A stretch of 64,000 nucleotides of DNA from MH13 sp042140245 (GCF_042140245.1 NZ_CP159483.1:2356001-2420000); one strand, 5' to 3'. Shown: positions 23,971 to 33,047, counted from the first letter of the stretch. Translations and numbers: made by a program. Notes: a model not told the origin generated them from the letters alone.

Positions 23971-24813
23971 CTATAAGCCGGGCGGCGGCCCATAGCTTTG
24001 CACCAGCGATCCTGCCACCAGGTTCCAGCCGTCAACAAGCACGAAAAATATCAGTTTGAACGGCAGGGAGATGATCACTGGGGGTAGCATCATCATACCC
24101 ATCGACATCAAAACCGATGCGACGACCAGATCGATGATGATGAACGGGACGAACAGCAAGAAGCCGATTTCGAAGGCCCGGCGCAACTCTGAGATCATGA
24201 AGGCCGGAACCAAAACGGTCAGCGGAATGGCTTCAGGGCCCTCGGGTGTGGGCGTTTGCGACAGATCGAGGAAGAGGCGCAGATCGTTCTCGCGCACATG
24301 AGCGCGCATGAACACGTGGAATGGTTCAGAGGCGCGCTCAAAGGCCTCGTCCAGTTCGATTGTTTCATCAATCAGCGGCTGGATACCGACGTCATAGGCC
24401 TCTTGAAAGGTTGGTGCCATAATGAAGGCTGTAAGAAACAGCGCTAGCGAGATGATCACCGTGTTAGGCGGCGCGGTTTGCAAGCCGATGGCCGTGCGCA
24501 GCAGTGACAGCACAACCACAATGCGCGTGAACGATGTTACCATCACCAGGATAGACGGCGCCAAAGACAGTATGGTGATCAGCAGAATGATCTGAACGGC
24601 GCGTTCGGTCACGCCGATATCATCGCCGAGTGAGATGGAGATGTCCTGGGCCATGCTCTGTGGCACTAAGGCCAAAAGAGATGCTAGCGCGAGCGGCAGG
24701 AGGGCCACAACAACCCACCCAACGCGTAATCTTGGTCGCTCAACCTCACCTATATTGTCGGCAGAATTTGCGTGAGCTGAACGTGTGTGGTTGTGCCGGT
24801 TTTCGCCGCTCAC
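23971..24813 (-). CDS. fliP: Flagellar export gate protein FliP
   Basis: FliP forms the core of the flagellar type III export channel with FliQ and FliR. The 280-residue protein carries 'SFTRIVVVLSLLRTAIG', 'PPNTVIISLALFLTAFIM', and 'VPAFMISELRRAFEIGF', the canonical FliP blocks, and four transmembrane regions. An unusually long polar N-terminus (about 30 residues) precedes the signal-like hydrophobic segment. The GTG start overlaps the fliO stop by 4 bp. fliP and fliO are on the opposite strand to fliQ-fliR. Confidence 0.96.
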   Translation of the reverse strand: MSGENRHNHTRSAHANSADNIGEVERPRLRVGWVVVALLPLALASLLALVPQSMAQDISISLGDDIGVTERAVQIILLITILSLAPSILVMVTSFTRIVVVLSLLRTAIGLQTAPPNTVIISLALFLTAFIMAPTFQEAYDVGIQPLIDETIELDEAFERASEPFHVFMRAHVRENDLRLFLDLSQTPTPEGPEAIPLTVLVPAFMISELRRAFEIGFLLFVPFIIIDLVVASVLMSMGMMMLPPVIISLPFKLIFFVLVDGWNLVAGSLVQSYGPPPGL

Positions 24814-26411
24814 TTGGATTCAGGCTCGCCTGCGATCTCTCCGAGCAACCGCCGCATTTCGTCGTCCAGATCATCAGAAGACTTTTCAGTGCTGGCCTTA
24901 CCGGAAGTATCCTCGGTCGATGCCGGTACGGGCTGAAGCTTGGACGAGATATCGACGGCTTGTTCTACCGGGTTCTCGTCAGCACCCTCAGTTGCTTCTT
25001 GTTCATCTGCTTTAGCCAGCGTCGTGGCGTTGGCGGCTGGGCCTCTGCTTGGAATGGTCACGGGGATGGGCGGATCATCACGGCCTGACAGTGCAACAGG
25101 GATGTCAGGCGCTGGTGCGGGTTCCGCTGCTGTCTCCGCCTCTCCGTCGGAAACTTTCGCCGCTTGATCGGCTTCGCCGCTCTCCTTGATATCGCGAACG
25201 CTCGATAGCTTAAGTGGATCTGCTGGTTCGCCCGCTTCAAGTTCACTCGACTTGGTTTCGGCTACGTCTTTGGGTGCCTCAACAGCCTCACTCTTTGCCG
25301 CCTCTGGGCTTGGTGCAGCTTCTTTCTCACTGTCACCATTGCCGGTGAGGGTGGAAAGGTCTGGCAGGTCGGGCATATCGGGCAGGGGTGGGAGATCAAC
25401 GGCTGCAGGCGCATCGCCGTTGTTGGACGGTGTTTCGAAGCCATCCAGTTCGAGCGCCGCTTCCAGCTCGCGTTCCAAATCCAAATCGTCGATCGCTGCT
25501 GACGGTGGTGGAGAGGCCGTCGGTGTAGCAGCGGGGGTGTCTGGCTTTGGCGTTGATACGGATGCTGCTGGCGAGGCCGGCATTGGCTGTGCGGCCGCGG
25601 GCTCTGTTTTAAGCGAGTCAAGTTTGAGCGGGTCAGGTTTGGATGCTTCCGCAGCAGGACTTGCGACCGGCTTCGTTGGCTCTTTGGGCACAGGTGGTGC
25701 AGCGGCGGGTTCATCAAGCAACGAAGCGGATAGAGCTTCATCCAAGGAGCGATCCAGCGCAGCACGTTCGTCTTGGACGACAGGACTGATCACAGGTGGA
25801 GCGGCAGGTTCGTTTGCTTGTGTGCTTGGCGGTTTGGGTGGGGCGGCCTCTGCAGCTTTTGGTTTGGCTGCTGCGTCAGGTTTTGCCGCTGCCACTGTTG
25901 CTGCCGCGCCAACGGCACCTGCTGCAACGCCTGCAGCCGCCACGGCTGCGCTGGGCGAACTTGCCGGTGGGGGTGTCGGCTCGCGGTTTTCTTCTCCGGC
26001 TTTGGTGCGCAGCAAGGCAGAGGAGAACCGATTGGTTGTTCTGAAACGATCAGCAGGGCGAGCATAGGTTTCTTCCTCCTGCTTCTCTTGCGCTTTGCTG
26101 GCCTGCATGCGCGCCGCCAGCGGAATGCCGCCGACCATGGAACGTTCAATCACCTCATCGGAGTTGCCTCCAATCAGCAGGAGATGTTCCAGCTTGCCGT
26201 GACGCACCAAAACAAGCTTGCGCTTGGGGTCGATGGACAGTGTGTCGACCACCTGCAGCTCGGCCTCCTCGCCCTGGTGGCCTCCAAATCGTGCGCCGCC
26301 AAAGCGTTTGACAACCCAGGCCACCAAAAAGATCAGCGCGACAACAACGATCAAAGAAAGCCCAAACTGGGCGATGGTACCGCCGGTTTCGCCTAACTGT
26401 TCCTCGAACAC
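24810..26411 (-). CDS. fliO: FliO family protein with very long disordered C-terminal extension
   Basis: FliO assists assembly of the FliP ring. The N-terminal 100 residues match FliO: one transmembrane helix ('LSLIVVVALIFLVAWVVKRF') and then 'LQVVDTLSIDPKRKLVLVR' and 'EHLLLIGGNSDEVIE'. The remaining 430 residues are low-complexity Ala/Pro/Glu/Lys sequence with acidic patches, far beyond the 100-150 residues usual for FliO. The GTG at 26411 is chosen because GGAGGGG lies 7 bases upstream; an upstream frame extension to 26534 has no such site. It is cotranscribed with fliP. Confidence 0.88.
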   Translation of the reverse strand: MFEEQLGETGGTIAQFGLSLIVVVALIFLVAWVVKRFGGARFGGHQGEEAELQVVDTLSIDPKRKLVLVRHGKLEHLLLIGGNSDEVIERSMVGGIPLAARMQASKAQEKQEEETYARPADRFRTTNRFSSALLRTKAGEENREPTPPPASSPSAAVAAAGVAAGAVGAAATVAAAKPDAAAKPKAAEAAPPKPPSTQANEPAAPPVISPVVQDERAALDRSLDEALSASLLDEPAAAPPVPKEPTKPVASPAAEASKPDPLKLDSLKTEPAAAQPMPASPAASVSTPKPDTPAATPTASPPPSAAIDDLDLERELEAALELDGFETPSNNGDAPAAVDLPPLPDMPDLPDLSTLTGNGDSEKEAAPSPEAAKSEAVEAPKDVAETKSSELEAGEPADPLKLSSVRDIKESGEADQAAKVSDGEAETAAEPAPAPDIPVALSGRDDPPIPVTIPSRGPAANATTLAKADEQEATEGADENPVEQAVDISSKLQPVPASTEDTSGKASTEKSSDDLDDEMRRLLGEIAGEPESK

Positions 26412-26743
26412 ACCGTACCCCTCCAACGCACACCACAGGCCTCCACGCGTCACATGTGTGAAGAGGCGCGTGCTGACCTCTTTAGCTGACCGGCCATTGC
26501 AGATGGCGCAGGTGCACCTTCTGCGATTCGGCAAGCTGTGATCGTAAGATTACTCAATTGAGCAAGGCTTGTCGTTAGGGGGTGGGTTTAAGCCCCCAAC
26601 TTGTTGGCGCGAATTGTTGAGGTTTTCCAAGGGTTCACCTGTCACAGCGCTTGGCCGTTAACAGCTTGTTAACTGTGAACCCGGCACATTCTGCCCAGAT
26701 TGATATGTCCCGTTAACCATAAACTCTTGGTGGCTTTGGCCCA
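26412..26743. other. 332-bp divergent regulatory region between fliO and flgB
   Basis: It contains a CtrA-type box at 26658-26673 and a TTAACCAT half site at 26713-26720, both close to flgB. On the other side lies the GGAGGGG ribosome binding site of fliO. I see no gene. Confidence 0.6.
26658..26673 (+). promoter_or_regulatory. CtrA-type box upstream of flgB
   Basis: TTAA-CAGCTTG-TTAAC is an exact TTAA-N7-TTAAC match, 70 bp before the flgB start. A further TTAACCAT half site follows at 26713. This fits CtrA control of an early flagellar operon. Confidence 0.75.
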
Positions 26744-27148
26744 ATGCTTCGTAATCTGCCCTTCTTTTCGGCCCTGCGCACGCAAATGCAATGGCATTCT
26801 GCGCGCCAGTCTGTGCTGGCAGAAAACATTGCCAATGCTGACACGCCAGGCTTTCAAGCGCGCGATTTACAGCGCGTGAATCATGAAGCTCAGTTTTCGG
26901 TTGCCCGGCCCACGGCCACAGCGCCTGTCCGCACGGATGCCAAACACATCGCCGGGCGGCCTGTGACCGACACAACCGGGTTCGACAACAATCGCGAGCA
27001 AACGTTTGAAGTAACGCCGGAAGGCAACTCGGTGGTGCTGGAAGAAGAGGTCATGAAAATGACTGCCAACCAGCTCGATTATCAAACGGTGGCAACGCTT
27101 TACCAGAAATCCCTTGGCATGCTGCGCACGGCTGTTGGCCGTCGCTAG
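26744..27148 (+). CDS. flgB: Flagellar proximal rod protein FlgB
   Basis: FlgB is a proximal rod subunit. The 134-residue protein has 'AENIANADTPGFQARDL' near residue 30, the FlgB version of the rod motif, and a C-terminal helix with 'ANQLDYQTVATLYQKSLGML'. It opens the flgB-flgC-fliE-fliQ-fliR-flhB run and is preceded by a CtrA-type box. Confidence 0.96.
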   Translation: MLRNLPFFSALRTQMQWHSARQSVLAENIANADTPGFQARDLQRVNHEAQFSVARPTATAPVRTDAKHIAGRPVTDTTGFDNNREQTFEVTPEGNSVVLEEEVMKMTANQLDYQTVATLYQKSLGMLRTAVGRR

Positions 27149-27171
27149 CGCTTAATTGAAGGACGGCATAC

Positions 27172-27582
27172 ATGGACTTCCTCAAAAGCTTGGTGACGGC
27201 AGCTTCGGGCCTGCAAGCTCAGTCTGGGCGCATGCGTATCATCGCTGAGAACATCGCGAACGCCGATTCAACGGCACAAACGCCAGAGGGTGACCCGTAT
27301 CGTCGGCAAATCCCGACATTTCGCGCCTCTTTGGACCGAGAAATAAACTCGCGCATCGTTGAGTTGGGCCCGGTTCGCCCCGATCGCGGTGAGTTTCGTA
27401 TGCGCTTTGATCCCAGCCATCCTGCTGCCAATGACGAAGGGTATGTCGCCATGCCCAACGTGAACCGCCTGGTGGAAGCCATGGACATGCGCAACGCGCA
27501 GCGCTCTTACGAAGCCAACCTCAATGTCGTGCAATCCACACGCCAGATGATCTCACGCACGCTTGATATTCTGCGCGTTTAG
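27172..27582 (+). CDS. flgC: Flagellar proximal rod protein FlgC
   Basis: FlgC is the second proximal rod subunit. The 136-residue protein shows 'SGLQAQSGRMRIIAENIANA' followed by 'TPEGDPYRRQIPTF' and ends 'QRSYEANLNVVQSTRQMISRTLDILRV' (family pattern given in blocks). The 'DPYRRQ' block is diagnostic for FlgC. It lies 23 bp after flgB. Confidence 0.97.
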   Translation: MDFLKSLVTAASGLQAQSGRMRIIAENIANADSTAQTPEGDPYRRQIPTFRASLDREINSRIVELGPVRPDRGEFRMRFDPSHPAANDEGYVAMPNVNRLVEAMDMRNAQRSYEANLNVVQSTRQMISRTLDILRV

Positions 27583-27596
27583 AAGGGTAGGCCGTC

Positions 27597-27920
27597 ATGA
27601 CCAGCATTCCAACCAACCAAGCCATTCAGGCCTATGCTCAAGCTGCCCAGGCGCTGTCTGGCAACGGGCAGAGTGGTGCGCAGGCCGCGAGCACCAGCCC
27701 ATCAGATGGGTTTGGCGCCCTCATTGAACAGCAGGCCACCAACTTGGTCGATGAAGGGCGCGCTTTCGAAGCTGCCGGCATGGATTTGGTGCAAGGGCGA
27801 GCGGATGTTGTTGATGTTGTGACAGCGGTTGCCGAAACCGAGGTGCTGCTTGAAACCGTGGTGACCGTGCGTGACCGGGTGATCCAAGCCTATCAAGAAA
27901 TTCTCCGCATGCCGATCTAA
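27597..27920 (+). CDS. fliE: Flagellar hook-basal body protein FliE
   Basis: FliE links the MS ring to the rod. The 107-residue protein has a flexible N-terminus and C-terminal helices with 'VDVVTAVAETEVLLETVVTVRDRVIQAYQEILRMPI' in family layout ('AVAETEVLLETVV', 'RDRVIQAYQEILRMPI'). The terminal 'EILRMPI' is typical of FliE. It lies 14 bp after flgC with the ribosome binding site GAAGGG. Confidence 0.95.
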   Translation: MTSIPTNQAIQAYAQAAQALSGNGQSGAQAASTSPSDGFGALIEQQATNLVDEGRAFEAAGMDLVQGRADVVDVVTAVAETEVLLETVVTVRDRVIQAYQEILRMPI

Positions 27921-27952
27921 GGCCTGTGCTCCTTTGTTTCTAGGACGTTTCA

Positions 27953-28216
27953 ATGACCGGACCTGAAGTGCTTGATGTTGCCCGCGATGGCGTCGTGACG
28001 CTGATCTATGTCTGCGGGCCAATGATGATCGTTGGTCTCGGGGTTGGTGTTGCCATTGGTCTTATCCAGGCGCTTACACAAATCCAGGAGATGACGTTGG
28101 TGTTCGTGCCGAAGATCATGGCGATCTTCGTCACCTTCATGCTCACCCTTCCGTTCATGGGCAGCCTCATGGCAGGCTACATGAACCGCGTCGCTGAACG
28201 AATCATCGCTGGTTAG
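27953..28216 (+). CDS. fliQ: Flagellar export gate protein FliQ
   Basis: FliQ is a two-helix inner-membrane subunit of the export gate. The 87-residue protein has transmembrane segments at about 17-40 and 50-72 and the family motif 'GLIQALTQIQEMTLVFVPKI' between them. Gene order fliE-fliQ-fliR-flhB supports the call. Confidence 0.96.
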   Translation: MTGPEVLDVARDGVVTLIYVCGPMMIVGLGVGVAIGLIQALTQIQEMTLVFVPKIMAIFVTFMLTLPFMGSLMAGYMNRVAERIIAG

Positions 28217-28272
28217 GCCGGCTGCCATGGCTGAGCCAGTGTTGATGTCAGCATCCTTGATAGGCTCAGTCG

Positions 28273-29034
28273 TTGGACATTTCGCTCCTGCCAGATCTTG
28301 CTTGGCTCGCACTGCTGTTGTTCGCGCGGCTGGGCACCTTGTTTCTTCTGATGCCTGGCATTGGCGAGCAAACCGTTCCTGTGCGCGTGCGCTTGGTGAT
28401 GGCTTTGGCGACGCTGTTGGTCGTCTATCCCACTGTTTCAGGGGTTCTTCCGCAGGTCCCACAAAGCGCCGTGGAAGTGTTTGGCCTGATTATCTGGGAA
28501 ATCTTGATTGGGCTTGGCCTCGGGCTCGCGGTACGGTTCGTGCTTTCGGTAATGCAGGTCGCCGGCACCACCATAGCGTTCCAGATGGGGCTGGGTTTTG
28601 CGCTCAACGTCGATCCCTCGCAGGGGGTGCAAGGCGTGTTGCTGGGCAACTTTTTGGGCCTTTTGGGGATCACGTTGATCTTCCTGTCCGATCTTCATCA
28701 CTTGGCGTTGGCAGGCATTGTGCGCAGTTACGACGTGTTTTCCGTCGGCAGCATCATTCCAATCGGCGATTTTACGCAGTACGCGCTGATGAGCGCGGCC
28801 AAGGCGTTCGAGGTGGCGATACAAATCTCCGCGCCCTTCATGGTGTTTGGCCTGATCTTTTATCTGGGGCTCGGCATTCTTTCTCGTCTTATGCCACAGT
28901 TGCAGATCTTCATGATCGCCATGCCGGTGAACATTTTGGGCGGGTTTATTCTTTTGGCGGCGATGCTCAGCGCGTTGATGGCGCTTTACATCGACCATGT
29001 GCGCGAGGTCATGTTGGTTCTTTTCCCGTCCTAG
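28273..29034 (+). CDS. fliR: Flagellar export gate protein FliR
   Basis: FliR is a multi-spanning subunit of the export gate. The 253-residue protein shows 'ARLGTLFLLMPGIGEQTVPVRVRLVMA' (blocks), 'WEILIGLGLGLAVRF', and 'SAPFMVFGLIFYLGLGILSRLMPQ', all characteristic. An in-frame stop nine bases upstream leaves the TTG at 28273 as the only start before the conserved region. The ribosome binding site is weak, so translation may be coupled to fliQ. A long overlapping ORF in another frame is a shadow. Confidence 0.95.
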   Translation: MDISLLPDLAWLALLLFARLGTLFLLMPGIGEQTVPVRVRLVMALATLLVVYPTVSGVLPQVPQSAVEVFGLIIWEILIGLGLGLAVRFVLSVMQVAGTTIAFQMGLGFALNVDPSQGVQGVLLGNFLGLLGITLIFLSDLHHLALAGIVRSYDVFSVGSIIPIGDFTQYALMSAAKAFEVAIQISAPFMVFGLIFYLGLGILSRLMPQLQIFMIAMPVNILGGFILLAAMLSALMALYIDHVREVMLVLFPS

Positions 29035-29065
29035 CGGTTAGAGCCAACAGGCCGCAGGAGGACTG

Positions 29066-30142
29066 ATGGCGGAAGAAGCCGACCAGTCAGAAAAGACTGA
29101 GGACCCCTCCCATAAACGCTTAGAAGACGCGCACCAAAAGGGTGACGTTCCCAAGTCGCAAGAGCTTTCCTCCGCTTTTGTCTTACTTGGAGGCACGTTG
29201 GTGGTTGGCTTGATGGTGGGCCCCGCCATGGCCAAGCTAACGCCTTTGTTCGCCAATTTGATGCAGCAAGCGGCGTTGATACCCGTTGATGGCGGCGCCA
29301 TTGTCGCGTTGACTGGCGCTTTTGGCCCGGCCATTGCCCTGGCTGTGGCGGTGCCGTTTTTGTTTTTGATGGCCATGGCTGTGCTAGGCAATGTGGTGCA
29401 GCACCGTCCTGTGCTTTCGGTTGAGCCCATCACGCCAAAGCTTTCAAAAATCTCGCCTGTGGCCGGTTTCAAGCGCTTGTTCTCAAGCGAGAGCCTGATG
29501 AACTTCATCAAAGGGCTTTTGAAAATCAGCCTGATTGGCGTGCTTATGGTGCTGATCTTGCTGCCACGGCGTGACGAGCTGGACGCTATCCTTTTCACGG
29601 ACCTTCGCCAGTTCTTTCCTGCGATGCTTGATCTTGCTGTTGCTCTGTTGCTTGCCAGTGCCGCTGTGATGATTGTGATTGGCGTGGCCGACTATCTCTA
29701 TCAGCGTCACCGCTGGTTTGAGCGTCAGAAAATGACGGTCAAAGAGGTGCGCGACGAGTACAAGCAGCAAGAGGGTGACCCAACGGTCAAAGCCAAGCTG
29801 CGACAGGTGCGTATGGAACGCTCGCGTAAGCGCATGATGGCTGCTGTGCCCGATGCGACTGTGGTGGTGACCAACCCGACCCATTTTGCTGTTGCCTTGA
29901 AGTATGAAAGCGGCATGCAAGCGCCCATCTGCGTGGCAAAAGGCGTTGATGCGCTGGCGCTCTCCATCCGCCAGGTCGCGCGTGAGCACGAGGTGACGAT
30001 TGTTGAGAACCCGCCACTCGCCCGGGCGCTGCATGCTAGCGTTGATATCGATCAGTCGATCCCTGCTGAGTATTTTGAGGCCGTGGCCAAAGTGATCGGC
30101 TTTGTGATGCGCATGCGTGAGAAGCGCTCTGCCCGGCTTTGA
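29066..30142 (+). CDS. flhB: Flagellar export switch protein FlhB
   Basis: FlhB controls the export switch from rod/hook to filament substrates by self-cleavage. The 358-residue protein begins with the acidic 'QSEKTEDPSHKRLEDAHQKG', has four transmembrane helices (about 30-215), and contains the autocleavage motif Asn-Pro-Thr-His at residues 270-273 in 'VVVTNPTHFAVALKY'. Length is normal. A GGAGGA ribosome binding site precedes the ATG, and it ends the flgB transcript. Confidence 0.97.
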   Translation: MAEEADQSEKTEDPSHKRLEDAHQKGDVPKSQELSSAFVLLGGTLVVGLMVGPAMAKLTPLFANLMQQAALIPVDGGAIVALTGAFGPAIALAVAVPFLFLMAMAVLGNVVQHRPVLSVEPITPKLSKISPVAGFKRLFSSESLMNFIKGLLKISLIGVLMVLILLPRRDELDAILFTDLRQFFPAMLDLAVALLLASAAVMIVIGVADYLYQRHRWFERQKMTVKEVRDEYKQQEGDPTVKAKLRQVRMERSRKRMMAAVPDATVVVTNPTHFAVALKYESGMQAPICVAKGVDALALSIRQVAREHEVTIVENPPLARALHASVDIDQSIPAEYFEAVAKVIGFVMRMREKRSARL

Positions 30143-30236
30143 TCCCATCAATCACAGCTTTTGCTGCTGCTACGCTGGCCTGCGCTAGGCGAACCAGTAT
30201 GTGCCGCGATAGTTTGGGCTGGCCGAATCGTTCGGT

Positions 30237-32906
30237 TTGCTTAAGCCTGCTTTCGTCTTTTTCTATGGTGCTTGCCGTTCTGTGACTGAGCCTTTGATTG
30301 ATCTGCGCAATGCTGATGCGCCGCGTTTCTCGCGCAGCCGACAACGCCGATCGCTTGTCGTGCTCACCCTTATCAGCCTGCTCGCCTTGATGGTTTTCAT
30401 CGGCTTTTCGGATATGGGCTCCAGTCCAACCGTTCTGCTGATGGTGCTGGGTGTGTTCGCTGCGCTGGGTATCGCGGCGCTTTTGGCGATGGTTCTTGGG
30501 TTTCTTCAGCTGTCTGGCCGTGCGCCGGCGCCGAGTTGGGCCGATCAGTTTATGGATGAAGATGCCCAAGGGGTTTTGTCCACCAGCGCACAAGGCCAGA
30601 TTGTTTATGCCAACCGGGCGTATGGCACGCTGACCGGCGTGGATGACCCGCAGATGATCCGGCTGCCAGATCGTGTTTTTGGCACCGAAGCTGATGCCGC
30701 TGACACCATGTTCCAACTGTTGCGTACGGTGGCCGAGGGCAAGGTGGGAGAGGCCGATGTGCGCCTGGCGCGTGGGGCAACCGGGCAGGGGGCGCCACGT
30801 TGGTACCACGTGACCGCTCGGCCCTTGCCCGAAGACGGTGTGTCGGTTGCCTCCGTGGCGGACTTTGAGACACCCTATGGCGTGGTCTGGCGTATCGCCG
30901 ATGTGACTGATGAGCGTGCGCGCCAGGAACAGGTGTTTCAGGATTTGCAGCAGGCGGTGGATTATCTGGACCATGCGCCCGCTGGATTTTTCTCATCCGA
31001 TCCGGAAGGCACGATCAACTACATGAACGCCACGCTGGCGGCCTGGCTCGGCTACGATCTTGCGATGATCGACCAAACTGGCCTGACGCTGGATGAGCTG
31101 TTGGCTGGGGACGGGGCTGCGTTGCTCGCGGCGGCTCCAACCACCACCGATTTTGACGGGTTGGCAACGATCATTGATGTTGATCTGGTGCGCCGCGATG
31201 GGGCCCGGCTGCCGGTGCGTATTCATCATCGTGTGCCGATTTCAGTCGATGGTTCGCCGCGTGCTTCACGCACGTTGGTGATCAACCGGTCCAGCGGATT
31301 CGATGTCGATGAAAGTGTGCGGGCCGCTGAGGTGAAGTTCGCCCGCTTCTTTAATAATGCGCCGATTGCCATCGCTGTGGTAAACCGCGATGGCGCTCTG
31401 GTGCAGATGAACGCGCCCTTTGCTAGCCTCTTTCCAGAACAAGTGCCCGACGATGCCGCGCTCTCAGCGCATGAGGCATCCTCACCCAGCGCGGCCAAAC
31501 TGGTGGAGCTTTTCTCAAACGAAGCCCGTGATGCTGTTCAGCGTGCACTGGATGATGCTGCTGCCCAACGTGGTCGTATGCGACCGGTTGATGTGGTGAT
31601 TGGTCAGTCACCGGAACAGTCTGAACAACCGGGCATGCCTGATCTTGGCAATCAGATTTCCGCGCAGCTCTTTGTCTCCGCTGTTGGGGATGGCGCGGAC
31701 ACCGAAGCGCTGGTGTTTCTGATCGATACGACCGAGCAAAAAGCGCTGGAGCAGCAGTTCGCCCAGACCCAGAAGATGATGGCCTTTGGCCAGCTGGCCG
31801 GCGGGGTGGCGCACGACTTCAACAATATGCTGCAAGCCATTATGGGCAATGTGGATTTGTTGATGCTCAACCATCCTCCGTCTGACCCAAGCTATCGCTA
31901 CATTTCGCCGATCCGCCAAAACTGTAACCGTGCGGCGGCTCTTGTGCGCCATCTGCTTGCCTTCTCCCGCAAACAGACCTTGCGCCCGCAAGTGATGCAT
32001 ATGGACGATGTGTTGTCTGATCTCTCCATGACGGTTGATCGCCTGGTGGGTGAAACAGTGAAGCTGGAGGTTGATATCTCCGGAGATGTTTGGCCCGTGA
32101 TGGCCGATCTTACTCAGCTTGAAAATGTGCTGATCAATCTCGCCGTCAATGCTCGCGACGCGATGCCCGATGGTGGCAAGCTGACCATGACCACGCGCAA
32201 TGTGATGCGTGAGGAGTGCGCCACATTCAACTTCAAGGGCTTGGAGGCTGCCGACTACGTTCTGGTATCGGTGACAGACACAGGCACCGGCATTGAGCCG
32301 GAGGTGATGGAGAAGATTTTCGAGCCGTTCTTCACCACCAAAGATGTCGGCAAAGGTACGGGGCTTGGGCTGGCAACCGTTTACGGCACCATTAAGCAGA
32401 CGGGTGGCTATGTGTACCCTGAAAGCACGGTGGGTGAGGGCACCAGCTTCCATATCTTCCTTCCGCGCTATGTTGGCACTGAAGTTGCCGCCGTACAGGC
32501 CGCACAATCACAAAACCAGCCGCAAGAAGACCTAACAGGTGCTGCCAGTGTGTTGCTGGTTGAGGACGATGAGGGTGTGCGGATGGTGAACGCCACGCTG
32601 CTGCGTTCAGGTGGCTACACGGTGCATGAGGCCGATAGCGGTGTGGAAGCGCTTGAGGTGCTTGAAGAGTTTGGTGATGAGATCCAACTCATCGTCTCTG
32701 ATGTGGTGATGCCAGAGATGGACGGCCCAACGCTGTTGCACGAAGCGCGCAGTCTTTATCCTGAGATGCGGTTCATTTTTGTCTCCGGCTATGCCGAGGA
32801 CGCCTTTGCTAAAAACTTGCCGGATGATCAAGAGTTCACGTTCCTGGCTAAGCCCTTCTCGATGAAGGATTTTGCTGAGACAGTGAAACGCGTTTTGGCG
32901 AGCTAA
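30237..32906 (+). CDS. cckA: CckA-type hybrid sensor histidine kinase
   Basis: CckA phosphorylates CtrA and CpdR through ChpT and so controls cell cycle and motility in alphaproteobacteria. The 889-residue protein has two N-terminal transmembrane segments (about 40-85), PAS-like domains (about 100-490), and a HisKA domain with His526 in 'GGVAHDFNNML'. The HATPase domain has 'KIFEPFFTTKDVGKGTGLGL', a CckA hallmark. The C-terminal receiver has phospho-Asp822 in 'IVSDVVMPEMDG'. TTG at 30237 is the listed start, but GTG at 30282 is as likely. The position next to flhB is also seen in Caulobacter. Orthology to CckA is strongly suggested, not proven. Confidence 0.9.
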   Translation: MLKPAFVFFYGACRSVTEPLIDLRNADAPRFSRSRQRRSLVVLTLISLLALMVFIGFSDMGSSPTVLLMVLGVFAALGIAALLAMVLGFLQLSGRAPAPSWADQFMDEDAQGVLSTSAQGQIVYANRAYGTLTGVDDPQMIRLPDRVFGTEADAADTMFQLLRTVAEGKVGEADVRLARGATGQGAPRWYHVTARPLPEDGVSVASVADFETPYGVVWRIADVTDERARQEQVFQDLQQAVDYLDHAPAGFFSSDPEGTINYMNATLAAWLGYDLAMIDQTGLTLDELLAGDGAALLAAAPTTTDFDGLATIIDVDLVRRDGARLPVRIHHRVPISVDGSPRASRTLVINRSSGFDVDESVRAAEVKFARFFNNAPIAIAVVNRDGALVQMNAPFASLFPEQVPDDAALSAHEASSPSAAKLVELFSNEARDAVQRALDDAAAQRGRMRPVDVVIGQSPEQSEQPGMPDLGNQISAQLFVSAVGDGADTEALVFLIDTTEQKALEQQFAQTQKMMAFGQLAGGVAHDFNNMLQAIMGNVDLLMLNHPPSDPSYRYISPIRQNCNRAAALVRHLLAFSRKQTLRPQVMHMDDVLSDLSMTVDRLVGETVKLEVDISGDVWPVMADLTQLENVLINLAVNARDAMPDGGKLTMTTRNVMREECATFNFKGLEAADYVLVSVTDTGTGIEPEVMEKIFEPFFTTKDVGKGTGLGLATVYGTIKQTGGYVYPESTVGEGTSFHIFLPRYVGTEVAAVQAAQSQNQPQEDLTGAASVLLVEDDEGVRMVNATLLRSGGYTVHEADSGVEALEVLEEFGDEIQLIVSDVVMPEMDGPTLLHEARSLYPEMRFIFVSGYAEDAFAKNLPDDQEFTFLAKPFSMKDFAETVKRVLAS

Positions 32907-32927
32907 GCGACTATCTTCAAAACGTTT

Positions 32928-32942
32928 GTTCCTATCTTGTTC
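32928..32942 (+). promoter_or_regulatory. LexA (SOS) box upstream of recA
   Basis: GTTC-CTATCTT-GTTC is an exact match to the alphaproteobacterial SOS box GTTC-N7-GTTC. It lies 106 bp upstream of recA. The second GTTC also starts the palindrome GTTCACTGTGAAC (32939-32951). Confidence 0.85.
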
Positions 32943-33047
32943 ACTGTGAACAAACATGGTACATACCCCCCATTGAGCGCACCAAATGCAGCCGGAAGGG
33001 TTTGCGTTGCGGGAATCGGCGCTGCGTGAAAAGAAGGGATATCTGGT

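Noticed and set aside
25186..26067. 293-residue ORF antisense to the fliO tail
   Set aside because: It is a Ser/Ala/Gly-rich antisense reading of the Ala/Pro-rich fliO extension with no ribosome binding site.
26691..26707. Possible sigma-54 element GGCAC before flgB
   Set aside because: The GG to GC spacing is two bases short of the required distance.
28227..29066. 279-residue ORF overlapping fliR on the same strand
   Set aside because: It is a frame-shifted shadow of fliR, which has clear family motifs; the alternative product is Arg/Gly/His-rich without any recognisable domain.
30036..32507. Long antisense ORFs within cckA (about 300 residues each)
   Set aside because: Their products are His/Arg/Gln-rich, typical of antisense frames in GC-rich DNA, and the sense strand encodes a well conserved kinase.
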